Assembly (NCBI RefSeq): GCF_030287445.1
Contig: NZ_JASVWB010000002.1
Span: 7,316,001-7,380,000, forward strand
Direction: 5' to 3'
Source of the DNA: Streptomyces sp. ALI-76-A
GTDB lineage: Bacteria > Actinomycetota > Actinomycetes > Streptomycetales > Streptomycetaceae
Length of the DNA stretch: 64,000 nt
Program-made: the position numbers and the translations under genes
Notes under the pieces: model-generated
The model's input: only the letters and a program-made list of their open reading frames with translations
Told to the model about the DNA's origin: nothing
The model's database searches: none
In this document: positions 24,066-33,619 of the stretch, in pieces
Layout: each line of letters opens with the position of its first letter
How positions within the stretch are numbered: the first letter of the stretch is position 1

Positions 24066-24097
24066 GCGGTGGCGCCCGGGTACCCGGGCGCCACCGC
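24066..24097. promoter_or_regulatory. Perfect 32-bp palindrome upstream of the alcohol dehydrogenase
   Basis: The sequence is fully self-complementary with its centre at the GGGT/ACCC junction, and ends 34 bases before the dehydrogenase ATG. It has no loop or T-run, so it may be an operator or a cruciform-forming element rather than a terminator. Confidence 0.6.
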
Positions 24098-24131
24098 AGA
24101 CCGGACACGCCGACGTGACGAGGAGCGCGCG

Positions 24132-25322
24132 ATGAAGGCAGTGACCTGGCAGGGCAAGCGGGACGTACGGGTGGAGACCGTGCCCGATCCGACGATCCAG
24201 GAGCCGACGGACGCCGTCATCCGCGTCACCTCCAGCGGACTGTGCGGCTCCGACCTGCACCTCTACGAGGTGCTCACCCCGTTCATGACACCGGGCGACA
24301 TCCTCGGTCACGAACCCATGGGCATCGTCGAGGCGGTCGGCGCCGGGGTCCCGGACCTCAAGGCGGGCGACCGGGTCGTGGTGCCGTTCCAGATCGCCTG
24401 CGGCGGCTGCTGGATGTGCATGACCGGCCTGCCCACCCAGTGCGAGACCACCCAGGTCACCAGCGAGGGCATGGGCGCCGCCCTGTTCGGCTACACCCGC
24501 CTGTACGGGGCCGTACCGGGCGGCCAGGCCGAGTACCTGCGCGTGCCGCAGGCCCAGTACGGCCCGATCAAGGTCCCCGAGGGACCGCCCGACGACCGGT
24601 TCGTCTACCTCTCCGACGTGCTGCCCACCGCCTGGCAGGCGGTCGCCTACGCCGACGTCCCGCAGGGCGGCAGCATCGCCGTGCTGGGCCTCGGACCGAT
24701 CGGGGACATGGCGTGCCGGGTCGCCCAGGTGCGCGGCGCCGGCCGGGTGTTCGGCGTGGACCTGGTGACCGAGCGGCTGCGCCGGGCCCGCGCGCGGGGC
24801 GTGGAGACGTACGACCTCAGGAGCTTCGACAGCGAGAAGGAGCTGGTCCAGGCGATCCGCGACGAGACCGACGGGCGCGGCCCGGACGCGGTGATCGACG
24901 CCGTCGGCACCGAGGCCCACGGCAGCGCCGTCGCCAAGCTGGCCCAGCAGGCCTCGGCCCTGCTGCCGCACAAGATCAGCGGGCCGTTCGCGGAGCGCTT
25001 CAGCGTGGACCGGCTCGCCGCCTTCCACACCGCCATCGAGCTCGTGCGCCGGGGCGGCACGATCTCGCTGTCCGGCGTCTACGGCGGGATGGCCGACCCG
25101 CTGCCGATGCTCACCATGTTCGACAAGCAGATCCAGATCCGGATGGGCCAGGCCAACGTCCGCCGCTGGGTCGACGAGATCATCCCGTACCTCACCGACG
25201 AGGACCCGCTCGGCGTCGACGACTTCGCCACCCACCGGCTGCCGCTGGCGGACGCCCCGCAGGCGTACGAGATGTTCCAGCGCAAGCGGGACGGCGCCGT
25301 GAAGGTCCTGATGACACCGTGA
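24132..25322 (+). CDS. Zinc-dependent alcohol dehydrogenase (glutathione-independent formaldehyde dehydrogenase-like)
   Basis: A 396-residue medium-chain dehydrogenase/reductase. Catalytic zinc ligands are in SGLCGSDLHLYE and GHEPMG. The structural-zinc region is CGGCWMCMTGLPTQCE. The nucleotide-binding fold has VLGLGPIGDMA near residue 190. The long insert (residues about 120-150) and overall length fit the group that includes formaldehyde dehydrogenases. A role in removing formaldehyde made by VanAB is possible but not shown. GAGGAGCG precedes the ATG. Confidence 0.86.
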   Translation: MKAVTWQGKRDVRVETVPDPTIQEPTDAVIRVTSSGLCGSDLHLYEVLTPFMTPGDILGHEPMGIVEAVGAGVPDLKAGDRVVVPFQIACGGCWMCMTGLPTQCETTQVTSEGMGAALFGYTRLYGAVPGGQAEYLRVPQAQYGPIKVPEGPPDDRFVYLSDVLPTAWQAVAYADVPQGGSIAVLGLGPIGDMACRVAQVRGAGRVFGVDLVTERLRRARARGVETYDLRSFDSEKELVQAIRDETDGRGPDAVIDAVGTEAHGSAVAKLAQQASALLPHKISGPFAERFSVDRLAAFHTAIELVRRGGTISLSGVYGGMADPLPMLTMFDKQIQIRMGQANVRRWVDEIIPYLTDEDPLGVDDFATHRLPLADAPQAYEMFQRKRDGAVKVLMTP

Positions 25323-25323
25323 G

Positions 25324-26394
25324 TCAGGCCCCGGTGCCGAGGATCTCCGCCAGGTCGTAGCGCACCGGCTCCTCCAGCTGCGCGTACGTGCAGCTCTCGG
25401 GGGACCGGTCCGGGCGCCAGCGCCGGAAGCGGGCCGTGTGCCGGAAGCGCGCGCCGTTCTCCATGTGGTCGTACGCCACCTCGGCGACCCGCTCGGGCCG
25501 CAGCGGCACCCAGGACAGGTCCTTCTTGCCCGACCAGCGGCTGGGCGCGCCGGGCAGCCGTGCGCTCTCGTGCGCCGCCGCCTCGGCCCAGGCCGCCCAC
25601 GGGTGGCCCGTGACGTCGTCCATGCGCAGCGGCTCCAGCTCCTCGATCAGCTCGGCGCGCCGCTTCATCGGGAACGCGGCGGACACGCCCACGTGCTGGA
25701 GGGCGCCCCGGTCGTCGTGCAGGCCGAGCAGCAGCGAGCCGACGACCGGGCCGCTCTTGTGCAGGCGGTAGCCCGCGACGACCACGTCCGCCGTCCGCTC
25801 GTGCTTGACCTTGAACATGGCGCGCTCGTCCTGGAGGTAGCGCACGGTCAGCGGCTTGGCGACGACGCCGTCCAGGCCGGCCCCCTCGTACTGCTCGAAC
25901 CACTGCCGGGCCACGTCGATGTCGGTCGTCGCCGGCGCCACGTGCACCGGCGCCGTCACCCCGGACAGGGCCGTGGTCAGCAGCGTCCGGCGGTCGCCCA
26001 GCGGGACGTCCAGCAGTGACTCGTCCCCCAGCGCCAGCAGGTCGAAGGCCACGAACGACGACGGCGTCCGCTCGGCCAGCGTCCGCACCCGGGAGTCCGC
26101 CGGGTGGATGCGCTCGGTCAGCGCGTCGAAGTCCAGCCGCCCGTCCCGCGCGATGACGATCTCCCCGTCCAGCACGCACCGCTTCGGCAACCGCTCCTTC
26201 AGTGCCGCCACCAGCTCGGGGAAGTACCTGGTCAGCGGCTTGCCCGTCCGGCTGCCCAGCTCGACCTCGGGCCCGTCGCGGAACACGATCGACCGGAACC
26301 CGTCCCACTTCGCCTCGTAGTGCATGCCGGGCGGGATCGCCGCCACCGACTTGGCGAGCATGGGCTTCACGGGCGGCATCACGGGCAGATCCAT
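25324..26394 (-). CDS. ATP-dependent DNA ligase (LigC/LigD-ligase-like)
   Basis: A 356-residue stand-alone ligase. The adenylated lysine is K29 in EAKWDGFR. Other nucleotidyltransferase motifs are LDGEIV, FDLLAL, LDGVVAKP and MFKVKHE, followed by the OB-fold region (GYRLHKSGPVVGSLLLGL). It corresponds to the ligase part of LigD used in non-homologous end joining. The polymerase part is encoded divergently 74 bases away; no Ku gene is in the window. Confidence 0.9.
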   Translation of the reverse strand: MDLPVMPPVKPMLAKSVAAIPPGMHYEAKWDGFRSIVFRDGPEVELGSRTGKPLTRYFPELVAALKERLPKRCVLDGEIVIARDGRLDFDALTERIHPADSRVRTLAERTPSSFVAFDLLALGDESLLDVPLGDRRTLLTTALSGVTAPVHVAPATTDIDVARQWFEQYEGAGLDGVVAKPLTVRYLQDERAMFKVKHERTADVVVAGYRLHKSGPVVGSLLLGLHDDRGALQHVGVSAAFPMKRRAELIEELEPLRMDDVTGHPWAAWAEAAAHESARLPGAPSRWSGKKDLSWVPLRPERVAEVAYDHMENGARFRHTARFRRWRPDRSPESCTYAQLEEPVRYDLAEILGTGA

Positions 26395-26468
26395 GCTCCG
26401 ATTCTGCGCCGAGATCGAATGAAATGCCCGGTGTGCGAGGTTTGCGCGGTGCGCCTACCGTGGCTCGC

Positions 26469-27509
26469 ATGGGTGACGCGGTGGAACTGGAGGCGGGCGG
26501 CCGGACCGTACGGCTGTCCAGCCCGGACAAGGTCTTCTTCCCGGAGCGCGGCTTCACCAAGCTGGACCTCGCCCGCTACTACCAGGCCGTCGGCCCCGGC
26601 ATCCTGCGCGCGCTGCGCGACCGGCCCACCACCCTGGAGCGCTACCCGGACGGAGTCACCGGCGAGTCGTTCTTCCAGAAGCGGGCGCCCAAGAACATGC
26701 CCGACTGGATCCCCACCGCCCACATCACCTTCCCCAGCGGCCGCAGCGCCGACGAGATGTGTCCCACCGAGGAGGCCGCCTTCCTGTGGGCCGCCCAGTT
26801 CGGCACCCTCACCTTCCACCCCTGGCCGGTGCGCCGCGACGACGTCGACCGCCCCGACGAACTCCGCATCGACCTCGACCCGCAGCCCGGCACCGACTAC
26901 GACGACGCCGTCCGCGCCGCCCACGAACTGCGTGCCGTGCTCGACGAGTTCGGCGGCCTGCGCGGCTGGCCCAAGACCTCCGGCGGCCGGGGCCTGCACG
27001 TCTTCGTCCCGATCGAACCGCGCTGGACCTTCACCCAGGTGCGGCGCGCCGCCATCGCCGTCGGACGCGAGATGGAGCGCCGCATGCCCGAGCACGTGAC
27101 GATCAAGTGGTGGAAGGAGGAGCGGGGCGCCCGTATCTTCCTGGACTACAACCAGACCGCCCGGGACCGCACGATCGCCTCCGCCTACTCCGTACGGCCG
27201 CGCCCGCACGCCCCGGTGTCGGCGCCCCTGCGCTGGGAGGAGGTCGGCACCGCACACCCCCGGGACTTCGACCTCGCGACCATGCCGGGCCGCTTCGCCG
27301 AACTGGGCGACGTGCACGCCGACATGGACGAGCACGCCTTCTCGCTGGAGGCGCTGCTGGAACTGGCGCGCCGCGACGAGCACGATCACGGACTCGGTGA
27401 TCTGCCGTATCCGCCGGAGTACCCGAAGATGCCGGGGGAGCCGAAGCGGGTGCAGCCCAGCAAGGCAAGGAAGGAGGCGCCTTCACCGAAGGCGCCTCCC
27501 GGGTCGTGA
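26469..27509 (+). CDS. LigD-type DNA polymerase/primase domain protein
   Basis: A 346-residue archaeo-eukaryotic primase-family polymerase, equivalent to the polymerase domain of LigD, which fills ends before ligation. Catalytic aspartates lie in LRIDLDPQPG. Other motifs are KTSGGRGLHVFVP and IFLDYNQTARDRTIASAYS. It is separate from, and divergent to, the ligase gene. The last eleven codons are made by a terminator hairpin, giving the tail EAPSPKAPPGS. Confidence 0.9.
   Translation: MGDAVELEAGGRTVRLSSPDKVFFPERGFTKLDLARYYQAVGPGILRALRDRPTTLERYPDGVTGESFFQKRAPKNMPDWIPTAHITFPSGRSADEMCPTEEAAFLWAAQFGTLTFHPWPVRRDDVDRPDELRIDLDPQPGTDYDDAVRAAHELRAVLDEFGGLRGWPKTSGGRGLHVFVPIEPRWTFTQVRRAAIAVGREMERRMPEHVTIKWWKEERGARIFLDYNQTARDRTIASAYSVRPRPHAPVSAPLRWEEVGTAHPRDFDLATMPGRFAELGDVHADMDEHAFSLEALLELARRDEHDHGLGDLPYPPEYPKMPGEPKRVQPSKARKEAPSPKAPPGS
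27473..27499. terminator. Terminator hairpin inside the 3' end of the polymerase gene
   Basis: GGAGGCGCCTTC and GAAGGCGCCTCC are perfect 12-base arms around the three-base loop ACC. The stop codon lies just beyond the hairpin. It also serves the convergent DUF1080 gene ending at 27567. Confidence 0.75.
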
Positions 27510-27566
27510 TCCCGCCGTGCGGTGGCCGGATGGCCTGGTGGCCGGGCGGCCTCGTGGGTCCGGGAC

Positions 27567-29774
27567 CTACAACTCCTTGATCCGGATGTCCCGGTACGAG
27601 ACGACGTCCGTCGTGCCGTGCACCTGGAGTCCGACGTAGCCGGAGGCGAACCGCCGCCCGTCCGTGCCCGGGTCGTCCGAGCGGGGCGGGGAGAAGTCCT
27701 GGCCGCCGAGGTTGTCGAACTCGTTGATCAGCACGCCGTTGCGGTAGACCGAGTAGTGCTGGCCGACCACCCGGATCTCGTAGTCGTTCCACGTGCCCTT
27801 CTGGGTGACGCCGGCCCCGGCGAGCCCCACCCGGTCGAAGCCGTAGACCGAGCCCGTCTTGTACATGTCGCCGTCGGGCCGGTCGAGCACCTGCACCTCG
27901 TGCCCGTACTTGATGGCGACCCACTCCGGCCGCGACTCCTCCGGGTGGCCGTGGACCCCCGGGAACCGCACGAACACACCCGAGTTGGCGTTGCCGGTGT
28001 CCGGAGCGTCGTCACGCCACTGGAGCCTGAGCGAGAAGTCGCCGTACTTGCGCTGCGGGAACCACAGCATCCCGAGGCCGGCCTTCGTGGTGCCGGAGGT
28101 GATCGATCCGTCGGCGTTCAGCGCGAACGAACCGCCGCCCACCTGCTGCCACTTGGCGAAGGACTCAGCGCTGCCGTCGAGGAGCGGACGGTAGCCCTCG
28201 GTCTGGCCGGGCGTGCCGAGCCCCGACGCGCGGGCCGCCTCCTGGACGGTGTCGTACTCGCGCTGGTCGACCACTCCTTCCCGCAGCAGTCTGTCCAGGA
28301 CCGTCCTGACGTGCTTGAGGAACAGCGCGTGCGAGGTCCACTCCTTCTCGTCCTCGATCAACTCGCCGATGCGGCACCGGTTGTTCGTCACCCGGTTGGG
28401 CACACCCGAGTCGACCGTGCCGACGATCACCGTCAGCCGCTCGTCGTACTCCGGGCAGGCGGGCGCGGGCACCCCGCCGCCGACCACCACCGAGAAGCTC
28501 ACCGTGCGCGCGGCGGAGGTGTTGCCCGCCTTGTCGCTCGCCCGGTAGGCCACGGTGTGCGCCCCCGCACGGTCGACCACGACCGGGGCGCTGTAGGCGA
28601 TGTACGGGCCACCGTCGAGGGAGTACTCGATCCGGTCGACCCCCGACCCGCCGTGGTTGTCGGCGGCGCTCACGGTGACCCGGGCCCGCCCCACGTACGC
28701 CCCGTCGGAGTTCCGGGTGCCGTCGACGGCCACACCGGTCGTCGGCGCGGTCGTGTCCTGCGGGGTCGCCGCGACCACCGTGAACCGCACGCTCTTCTCG
28801 GCGGCCACGTTGCCGGCCTTGTCGGTGGCCCGGTAGCGGACGGTGTGCGTGCCCACCTGGTGCACCATCACGGGGGCGGTGTACGGCTGCCAGGCGCCGG
28901 TACCGACCGCGTACTCGATGGTGTTGACCCCGGAGCCGGTGTCGGAGGCCGTGACGGTGACGGTGGCCATGTCGACGTACGTCCCGTCGGCGTTCTGCTG
29001 CCCGCTCACCGTCGCCGAGGTGTCCGGCGGGGCCGTGTCGTCGGAGGCCGGCGGGACGACCGTGAACCGGACGCTCTTCTCCGGCGAGACGTTGCCCGCC
29101 TTGTCGAGCGCGCGGTACCGGATCGTGTGACCGCCGACCTGGTCGACGACGACGGGCGCGGTGTACGGAAGCCAGTCGCCGGTGTCGCCGACCGCGTACT
29201 GGACGGCGTCGACACCCGACCCGCCGTCCTCGTCGGTCGCGCTGATCGCGACGCTCGCCGAACCGACGTACTCGCCCTGCGCGTTCTGCGCCCCGGTCAC
29301 CCGCGCGGCCGTCTCGGGCGGTGTGGTGTCCTCGCCGCCGCCCTCGGTCACCACGAGGATGCCCTGCATCTGACCGTGGCCGGGGATCGTGCAGTGGTAG
29401 AAGTAACGGCCCGGGGTGAGCGTGACCTCGGCGGTGTGGCGTCCGCCCAGGTCGTCGTTCGGGTTGGCGAGGATGTTCAGCGCCACGTCGTCGTTGAACT
29501 CCGGATCCGAGGTCACGAACGTCAACGTGTGCGGCATCCCGAGGGTGTTGCCGGTGGCCTCGCTGTTCTCGAACACGATGGTCGCCGGGCCCGCGACGGC
29601 CGTCGCCGGCGCGGAGGTGTATGTGTCGATGTCGTTGCCGGCGGTCCAGGTCAGCACCTGGGCGGCGGCCGGCTCCGCCGCCTCCTCGGTTCCCGCGACG
29701 GACACCGTCTGCAGTCCGAGCATCACCAGCACGGCCGCCAACAGGGCCGCCCACAAGGGTCGTCGCTGTCTCAC
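27567..29774 (-). CDS. Secreted cupredoxin / Ig-like / DUF1080 (3-keto-disaccharide hydrolase-type) protein
   Basis: A 735-residue exported protein with a signal peptide at residues 1-28. Residues about 35-145 are a cupredoxin with the copper ligands visible in YFYHCTIPGHGQMQG and an earlier His in MPHTL. Three repeats of about 85 residues follow (each ending HTIRYRALDKAGNVS-like), of the OmpL47/Ig type. The C-terminal 200 residues are a DUF1080 laminin-G-like domain (GMLWFPQRKYGDFSLRLQW, NSGVFVRFPG). GTG at 29774 overlaps the stop of the upstream gene (GTGA). The architecture suggests sugar-derivative hydrolysis coupled to redox chemistry at the cell surface; activity is unproven. Confidence 0.82.
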   Translation of the reverse strand: MRQRRPLWAALLAAVLVMLGLQTVSVAGTEEAAEPAAAQVLTWTAGNDIDTYTSAPATAVAGPATIVFENSEATGNTLGMPHTLTFVTSDPEFNDDVALNILANPNDDLGGRHTAEVTLTPGRYFYHCTIPGHGQMQGILVVTEGGGEDTTPPETAARVTGAQNAQGEYVGSASVAISATDEDGGSGVDAVQYAVGDTGDWLPYTAPVVVDQVGGHTIRYRALDKAGNVSPEKSVRFTVVPPASDDTAPPDTSATVSGQQNADGTYVDMATVTVTASDTGSGVNTIEYAVGTGAWQPYTAPVMVHQVGTHTVRYRATDKAGNVAAEKSVRFTVVAATPQDTTAPTTGVAVDGTRNSDGAYVGRARVTVSAADNHGGSGVDRIEYSLDGGPYIAYSAPVVVDRAGAHTVAYRASDKAGNTSAARTVSFSVVVGGGVPAPACPEYDERLTVIVGTVDSGVPNRVTNNRCRIGELIEDEKEWTSHALFLKHVRTVLDRLLREGVVDQREYDTVQEAARASGLGTPGQTEGYRPLLDGSAESFAKWQQVGGGSFALNADGSITSGTTKAGLGMLWFPQRKYGDFSLRLQWRDDAPDTGNANSGVFVRFPGVHGHPEESRPEWVAIKYGHEVQVLDRPDGDMYKTGSVYGFDRVGLAGAGVTQKGTWNDYEIRVVGQHYSVYRNGVLINEFDNLGGQDFSPPRSDDPGTDGRRFASGYVGLQVHGTTDVVSYRDIRIKEL

Positions 29775-32266
29775 CGGGTCCCCCTCGCCAGCTGTCCGGC
29801 GGCCGGAGTGGGTCCGCCGCCCGTGTAGGTGACCCGCCACAGCGCCGACTTGGCGTCCGAGGTGAAGAAGCCGCGCCCGTAGTCGAGGACGTACAGGGCA
29901 CCGTCCGGGCCGAACGTCCAGTCCATGAGGTTCTTGATGCCGTCGTTGCCGATCGGCACGATCTTCTTCAGGGACTCCGAGTGGACCGGCAGACCGCCGT
30001 CGCCGTGGTTCGCCGGGTCGGTGAGCACGGCGTTGCGCGGCTGGTCGCCGTCGTAGAAGTCACCGACGAACCACTTGCCGTCCCAGTAGGAGGGCCACTT
30101 CGTGGAGCTGGCGCTCGCCGCGTCGTAGCGGTAGACCGGCCCGTTCATCGCGGCCTGTCCGCCGCCCTTGAGCCACGGCAGCCGGTAGGTGGCCTCCTCC
30201 TGCCGGTAGGACGGGACACCGTCGGCGTCGCGCGGGAAGTCCGGCGCGCCGCCCTGCGGTGAGTACCAGATGTTGTTGCCGGTGATCGGCGGCAGGTTGA
30301 CCAGGCCGTCGTTGTTCGGCGACTCGTTCTTCGGGTGGTCGCAGTCGTACCAGCCGAGCGGCTGGGCCGGATCGGGCAGGTTGCGGTCCCGGTAGGGCTG
30401 CTTGTTGCCCATGCAGTAGGGCCAGCCCCGGTTGCTCGCCTTGGTGATCACGGCGAACGTGTCGTACTTGGCGGGTCCCCAGGTCGTCGACGGCGCACCC
30501 GCGTCCGGGCCGACCCAGCCCGCGTAGAGGACGTCGGTCTGCCGGTCGACGAAGATGCGCGCCGGGTTGCGCACACCCATCACGTAGATCTCGCCGCGGG
30601 TCTTGCCGCCGCCCTCGTCGGTCTCCCGGCCGGTGAAGAGGTTGCCGTCGGGGAGCGTGTACGTCCCGTCGGGCTCCGGGTGGATGCGCAGGATCTTGCC
30701 GTTGAGGTTGTTGGTGTTGCCGGCGGTGCGCCGGGCGTCGGCGAAGGACACGCCCTTGTAGGCGGGCTGCGGGTTGTTGCCGGAGTAACCGCCGCTGAAG
30801 CCGCTGGAGTTGTTGTCACCGGTGGCGATGTACAGGTTGCCCTTGGAGTCCCAGGCCATGCCGCCGCCCGCGTGGCAGCAACTGTGCACCTGCACCGGCC
30901 AGTCGAGCAGCACCTTCTCGCTGCTGAGGTCCAGCTTGTTCGTCGCGAGGTCCAGCGTGAAGCGGGAGACGCGCCGTTCGGCCATCCGCTTGTCGCGGTC
31001 GAGTCCCGAGTGGGGCGTGTAGTGCAGGTAGACCCAGCCGTTCTGCTGGAAGCGCGGGTCGAGTTCGATGCCGAGCAGGCCCTCCTCGACCTTGACCAGC
31101 TCGTCGCCGCCGCCCTTGTTGCCGAACACCGTCAACTCGCCCGCCAGGGTGACCTTCTTGGCCGCCGGGTCGTAGACGTGGATCTGGCCCCGGCCCTTGC
31201 CGATGTCCGGGTTGTTCCAGTCGGTGATCACGGGCTGGGCGGAGTCGGCACCGCCCCGGCCGATGTAGAGCACTCGGCCGTCGGGCGCGGTGACCAGGCC
31301 GTGCGGTTCACCGATCTGGTCGTTCTGCCCGGGCTGGTTGGGCTGGGTGAGCCGCTCCGCCTTGTAGTTGCGGGTGATCGTCGCCTTGCAGTCGGCCTGC
31401 GCCAGACGGGTGGTCCACAGCAGCGCGCCGCGCAGATGCGCCCGGAAGTCGGTCTCGTCGTACGACGACACCGTGCCGCCCATGCCGGAGTAGAAGGAGC
31501 GTCCGCCGTCGTAGTCACGGCACCAGCTCACCGGGTGGTCCCAGCCGTTGGCGCCCGTCCCCGGCTGGTAGGTCGACTCCCGTACACGGGCGACCGTGTG
31601 CACGTCTCCCGACGGGTTCTTGACCCAGTTGAGCCACCGGTCAGGGCGTTTCCACTGGACCGGCAGGTCCCGGGTGGCCGGATGCCGGCGGTCGCCGACC
31701 TCGACGGTGGCCCGCTGCACGGTCGTCGGGCTGGACGCGGCCGGGCGGGCGCCGACCAGGCCGGTGAACCAGTCCGAGTACGGCTCCGCGCGGGCCGCGT
31801 CATGGAGGCCGACGAAGCCGCCGCCGGCCTCCATGTAGGACTCCAGGCCCGCCTCCTGCTCCGGGTCGAGGACGTCTCCGCCGCCGGTCAGGAACACGAT
31901 CGCGTTGTAGGTGCCCAGCTCGGCCTCGTCGGTGAAGACCGCGGCGTCGTCCGTCGCCTCGACCTGGTAGCGCTGGTCCGCCGGGCCGGTCGCTCCGAGG
32001 TCCTCGATGGCCTCGATCCCGGCGTTCACGACGGGGGACTCGTCCCCGGCCGCGGCGGACCCGTGGAAGATCAGCACGCGTACATTCGCGCCGCCCGGCG
32101 GCGACTTGACGGACATCGTTGTCAGGTCCGGATCCCCGTCCGGACGCGCGGTGGCCGCCGGGCCCGACAGCAGCCCGGCGGCGACGACCCCGGTGGCGAC
32201 GGTGGCCACCCAGGCCCGTCTTCTGGTACGTCTCGTCCCTTTCGTGCTCAACCCTCGTAAGTGCAT
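29771..32266 (-). CDS. Secreted ThuA-like / glucose-sorbosone dehydrogenase fusion
   Basis: An 831-residue exported protein. The signal peptide runs to about residue 41 (LLSGPAATA). Residues about 60-290 are a ThuA-like, glutamine-amidotransferase-fold domain (VRVLIFHGSAAAG, GGGFVGLHDAA, DHPVSWCRDYDGGRSFYSGMG). Residues about 320-825 are a six-bladed PQQ-type sorbosone dehydrogenase propeller (EPHGLVTAPDGRVLYIGR, GLLGIELDPRF, HAGGGMAWDSKGNLYIATGDN). The ATG at 32266 follows GAGGAGGT. It is coupled to the cupredoxin/DUF1080 gene, and the two probably act together on extracellular sugars. Confidence 0.85.
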   Translation of the reverse strand: MHLRGLSTKGTRRTRRRAWVATVATGVVAAGLLSGPAATARPDGDPDLTTMSVKSPPGGANVRVLIFHGSAAAGDESPVVNAGIEAIEDLGATGPADQRYQVEATDDAAVFTDEAELGTYNAIVFLTGGGDVLDPEQEAGLESYMEAGGGFVGLHDAARAEPYSDWFTGLVGARPAASSPTTVQRATVEVGDRRHPATRDLPVQWKRPDRWLNWVKNPSGDVHTVARVRESTYQPGTGANGWDHPVSWCRDYDGGRSFYSGMGGTVSSYDETDFRAHLRGALLWTTRLAQADCKATITRNYKAERLTQPNQPGQNDQIGEPHGLVTAPDGRVLYIGRGGADSAQPVITDWNNPDIGKGRGQIHVYDPAAKKVTLAGELTVFGNKGGGDELVKVEEGLLGIELDPRFQQNGWVYLHYTPHSGLDRDKRMAERRVSRFTLDLATNKLDLSSEKVLLDWPVQVHSCCHAGGGMAWDSKGNLYIATGDNNSSGFSGGYSGNNPQPAYKGVSFADARRTAGNTNNLNGKILRIHPEPDGTYTLPDGNLFTGRETDEGGGKTRGEIYVMGVRNPARIFVDRQTDVLYAGWVGPDAGAPSTTWGPAKYDTFAVITKASNRGWPYCMGNKQPYRDRNLPDPAQPLGWYDCDHPKNESPNNDGLVNLPPITGNNIWYSPQGGAPDFPRDADGVPSYRQEEATYRLPWLKGGGQAAMNGPVYRYDAASASSTKWPSYWDGKWFVGDFYDGDQPRNAVLTDPANHGDGGLPVHSESLKKIVPIGNDGIKNLMDWTFGPDGALYVLDYGRGFFTSDAKSALWRVTYTGGGPTPAAGQLARGTR

Positions 32267-32455
32267 GGGCACCTCCTCGGTCACAGCGACAGCGCCAAGG
32301 AAGCTAGACCCCTTCGCGTGGCTCGCCAAGACTTATGACCGAACTGGCCCCAACTTTGTCCTGGGTGTGGAGAAACACGGGGCGGGCCGCTACCGTCTCA
32401 CACGCTCATCACAGGTACGTCTCCGCAAATTCCGTATCAGGGTGGGGAGTTCGGC

Positions 32456-33451
32456 ATGGACAGACGCGGGTTCAACCGACGGCTGCTGCTCGGCGGCACG
32501 GTCGTCGCGACATCGTTGTCCCTCGGGCCCGAGGCCACGAGTGCCGCCGCCCCGGCGCGCACCGCCCCGGCCGGCGGTGAGGTGAGACGCCTGAAACTGT
32601 ACGCCGAGAGGCTGGCCGACGGGCAGATGGGATACGGCTTGGAGAAGGGCGGGGCCACCATCCCCGGACCGCTGATCGAACTCAACGAGGGCGACACCGT
32701 GCACATCGAGTTCGAGAACACGACGGACGTGGCGGTGAGTCTGCACACGCACGGGCTGGACTACGAGATCACCAGCGACGGCACGAAACAGAACGGCAGC
32801 GACGTGGAGCCGGGCGGCACCCGCACCTACACCTGGCGCACCCATGCCCCCGGCCGCCGCAAGGACGGCACCTGGCGGGCCGGCAGCGCGGGCTACTGGC
32901 ACTACCACGACCATGTCGTCGGCACGGAACACGGCACCGTAGGCATCCGCAAGGGCCTGTACGGGGCGGTGATCGTCCGCCGCCAGGGAGACATCCTGCC
33001 CGACCGGACGCACACGATCGTCTTCAACGACATGCTGATCAACAACCGGCCCCCGCACAGCGGGCCGAACTTCGAGGCCACGGTGGGGGATCGCGTCGAG
33101 TTCGTGATGATCACGCACGGCGAGTTCTACCACACCTTCCACATGCACGGTCATCGCTGGGCGGACAACCGCACCGGCATGCTCACCGGTCCCGACGACC
33201 CGAGCCAGGTCATCGACAACAAGATCGTCGGCCCGGCGGACTCCTTCGGCTTCCAGGTGATCGCGGGGGAGGGCGTGGGAGCGGGCGCGTGGATGTACCA
33301 CTGCCACGTGCAGAGTCACTCCGACATGGGGATGGTGGGGCTGTTCCTGGTGAAGAAGACGGACGGGACGATCCCGGGCTACGAGCCGCACGGGCGCGCG
33401 GGCGGTGACGAAGACGGGGCCGGTCGCGAAGAGTCCGGTCACGCGCACTGA
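32456..33451 (+). CDS. Small two-domain laccase (SLAC-type multicopper oxidase)
   Basis: A 331-residue secreted oxidase with a Tat-type signal ([14 protein letters not shown]). Copper-ligand clusters are [21 protein letters not shown] and [12 protein letters not shown]. Two cupredoxin domains make this the small trimeric laccase type of Streptomyces, which oxidises phenols and lignin model compounds. The ATG follows GGGGAG. Its location near the vanillate and protocatechuate genes fits lignin-derived aromatic use. Confidence 0.92.
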   Translation: MDRRGFNRRLLLGGTVVATSLSLGPEATSAAAPARTAPAGGEVRRLKLYAERLADGQMGYGLEKGGATIPGPLIELNEGDTVHIEFENTTDVAVSLHTHGLDYEITSDGTKQNGSDVEPGGTRTYTWRTHAPGRRKDGTWRAGSAGYWHYHDHVVGTEHGTVGIRKGLYGAVIVRRQGDILPDRTHTIVFNDMLINNRPPHSGPNFEATVGDRVEFVMITHGEFYHTFHMHGHRWADNRTGMLTGPDDPSQVIDNKIVGPADSFGFQVIAGEGVGAGAWMYHCHVQSHSDMGMVGLFLVKKTDGTIPGYEPHGRAGGDEDGAGREESGHAH

Positions 33452-33549
33452 TCCGCCGGAGCGGGTGTTCACCGCCGTCCGCCGTCCGCCGCCCGCCGCC
33501 CGCCGCACACGGCCCACCGCCCGGCGGTCCCGGCACGGGCGGTGACGCC

Positions 33550-33561
33550 GAGAGCGCTCTC
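33550..33561. promoter_or_regulatory. LacI-type operator
   Basis: GAGAGCGCTCTC is a perfect palindrome with the central CG step usual for LacI-family operators, 58 bases before the LacI gene. Autoregulation is inferred. A TATCCT at 33584-33589 may be the -10 box. Confidence 0.6.
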
Positions 33562-33619
33562 ACGGCTGCTCCGTCCCCGGGGCTATCCTGATCGGCACCC
33601 GCCGGTGAGGAGTCCCGAA

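Noticed and set aside
27522..29828. Long forward open frame opposite the cupredoxin/DUF1080 gene
   Set aside because: Composition is Arg/Val/Asp-biased without domains; the leftward frame has clear domain structure and a signal peptide.
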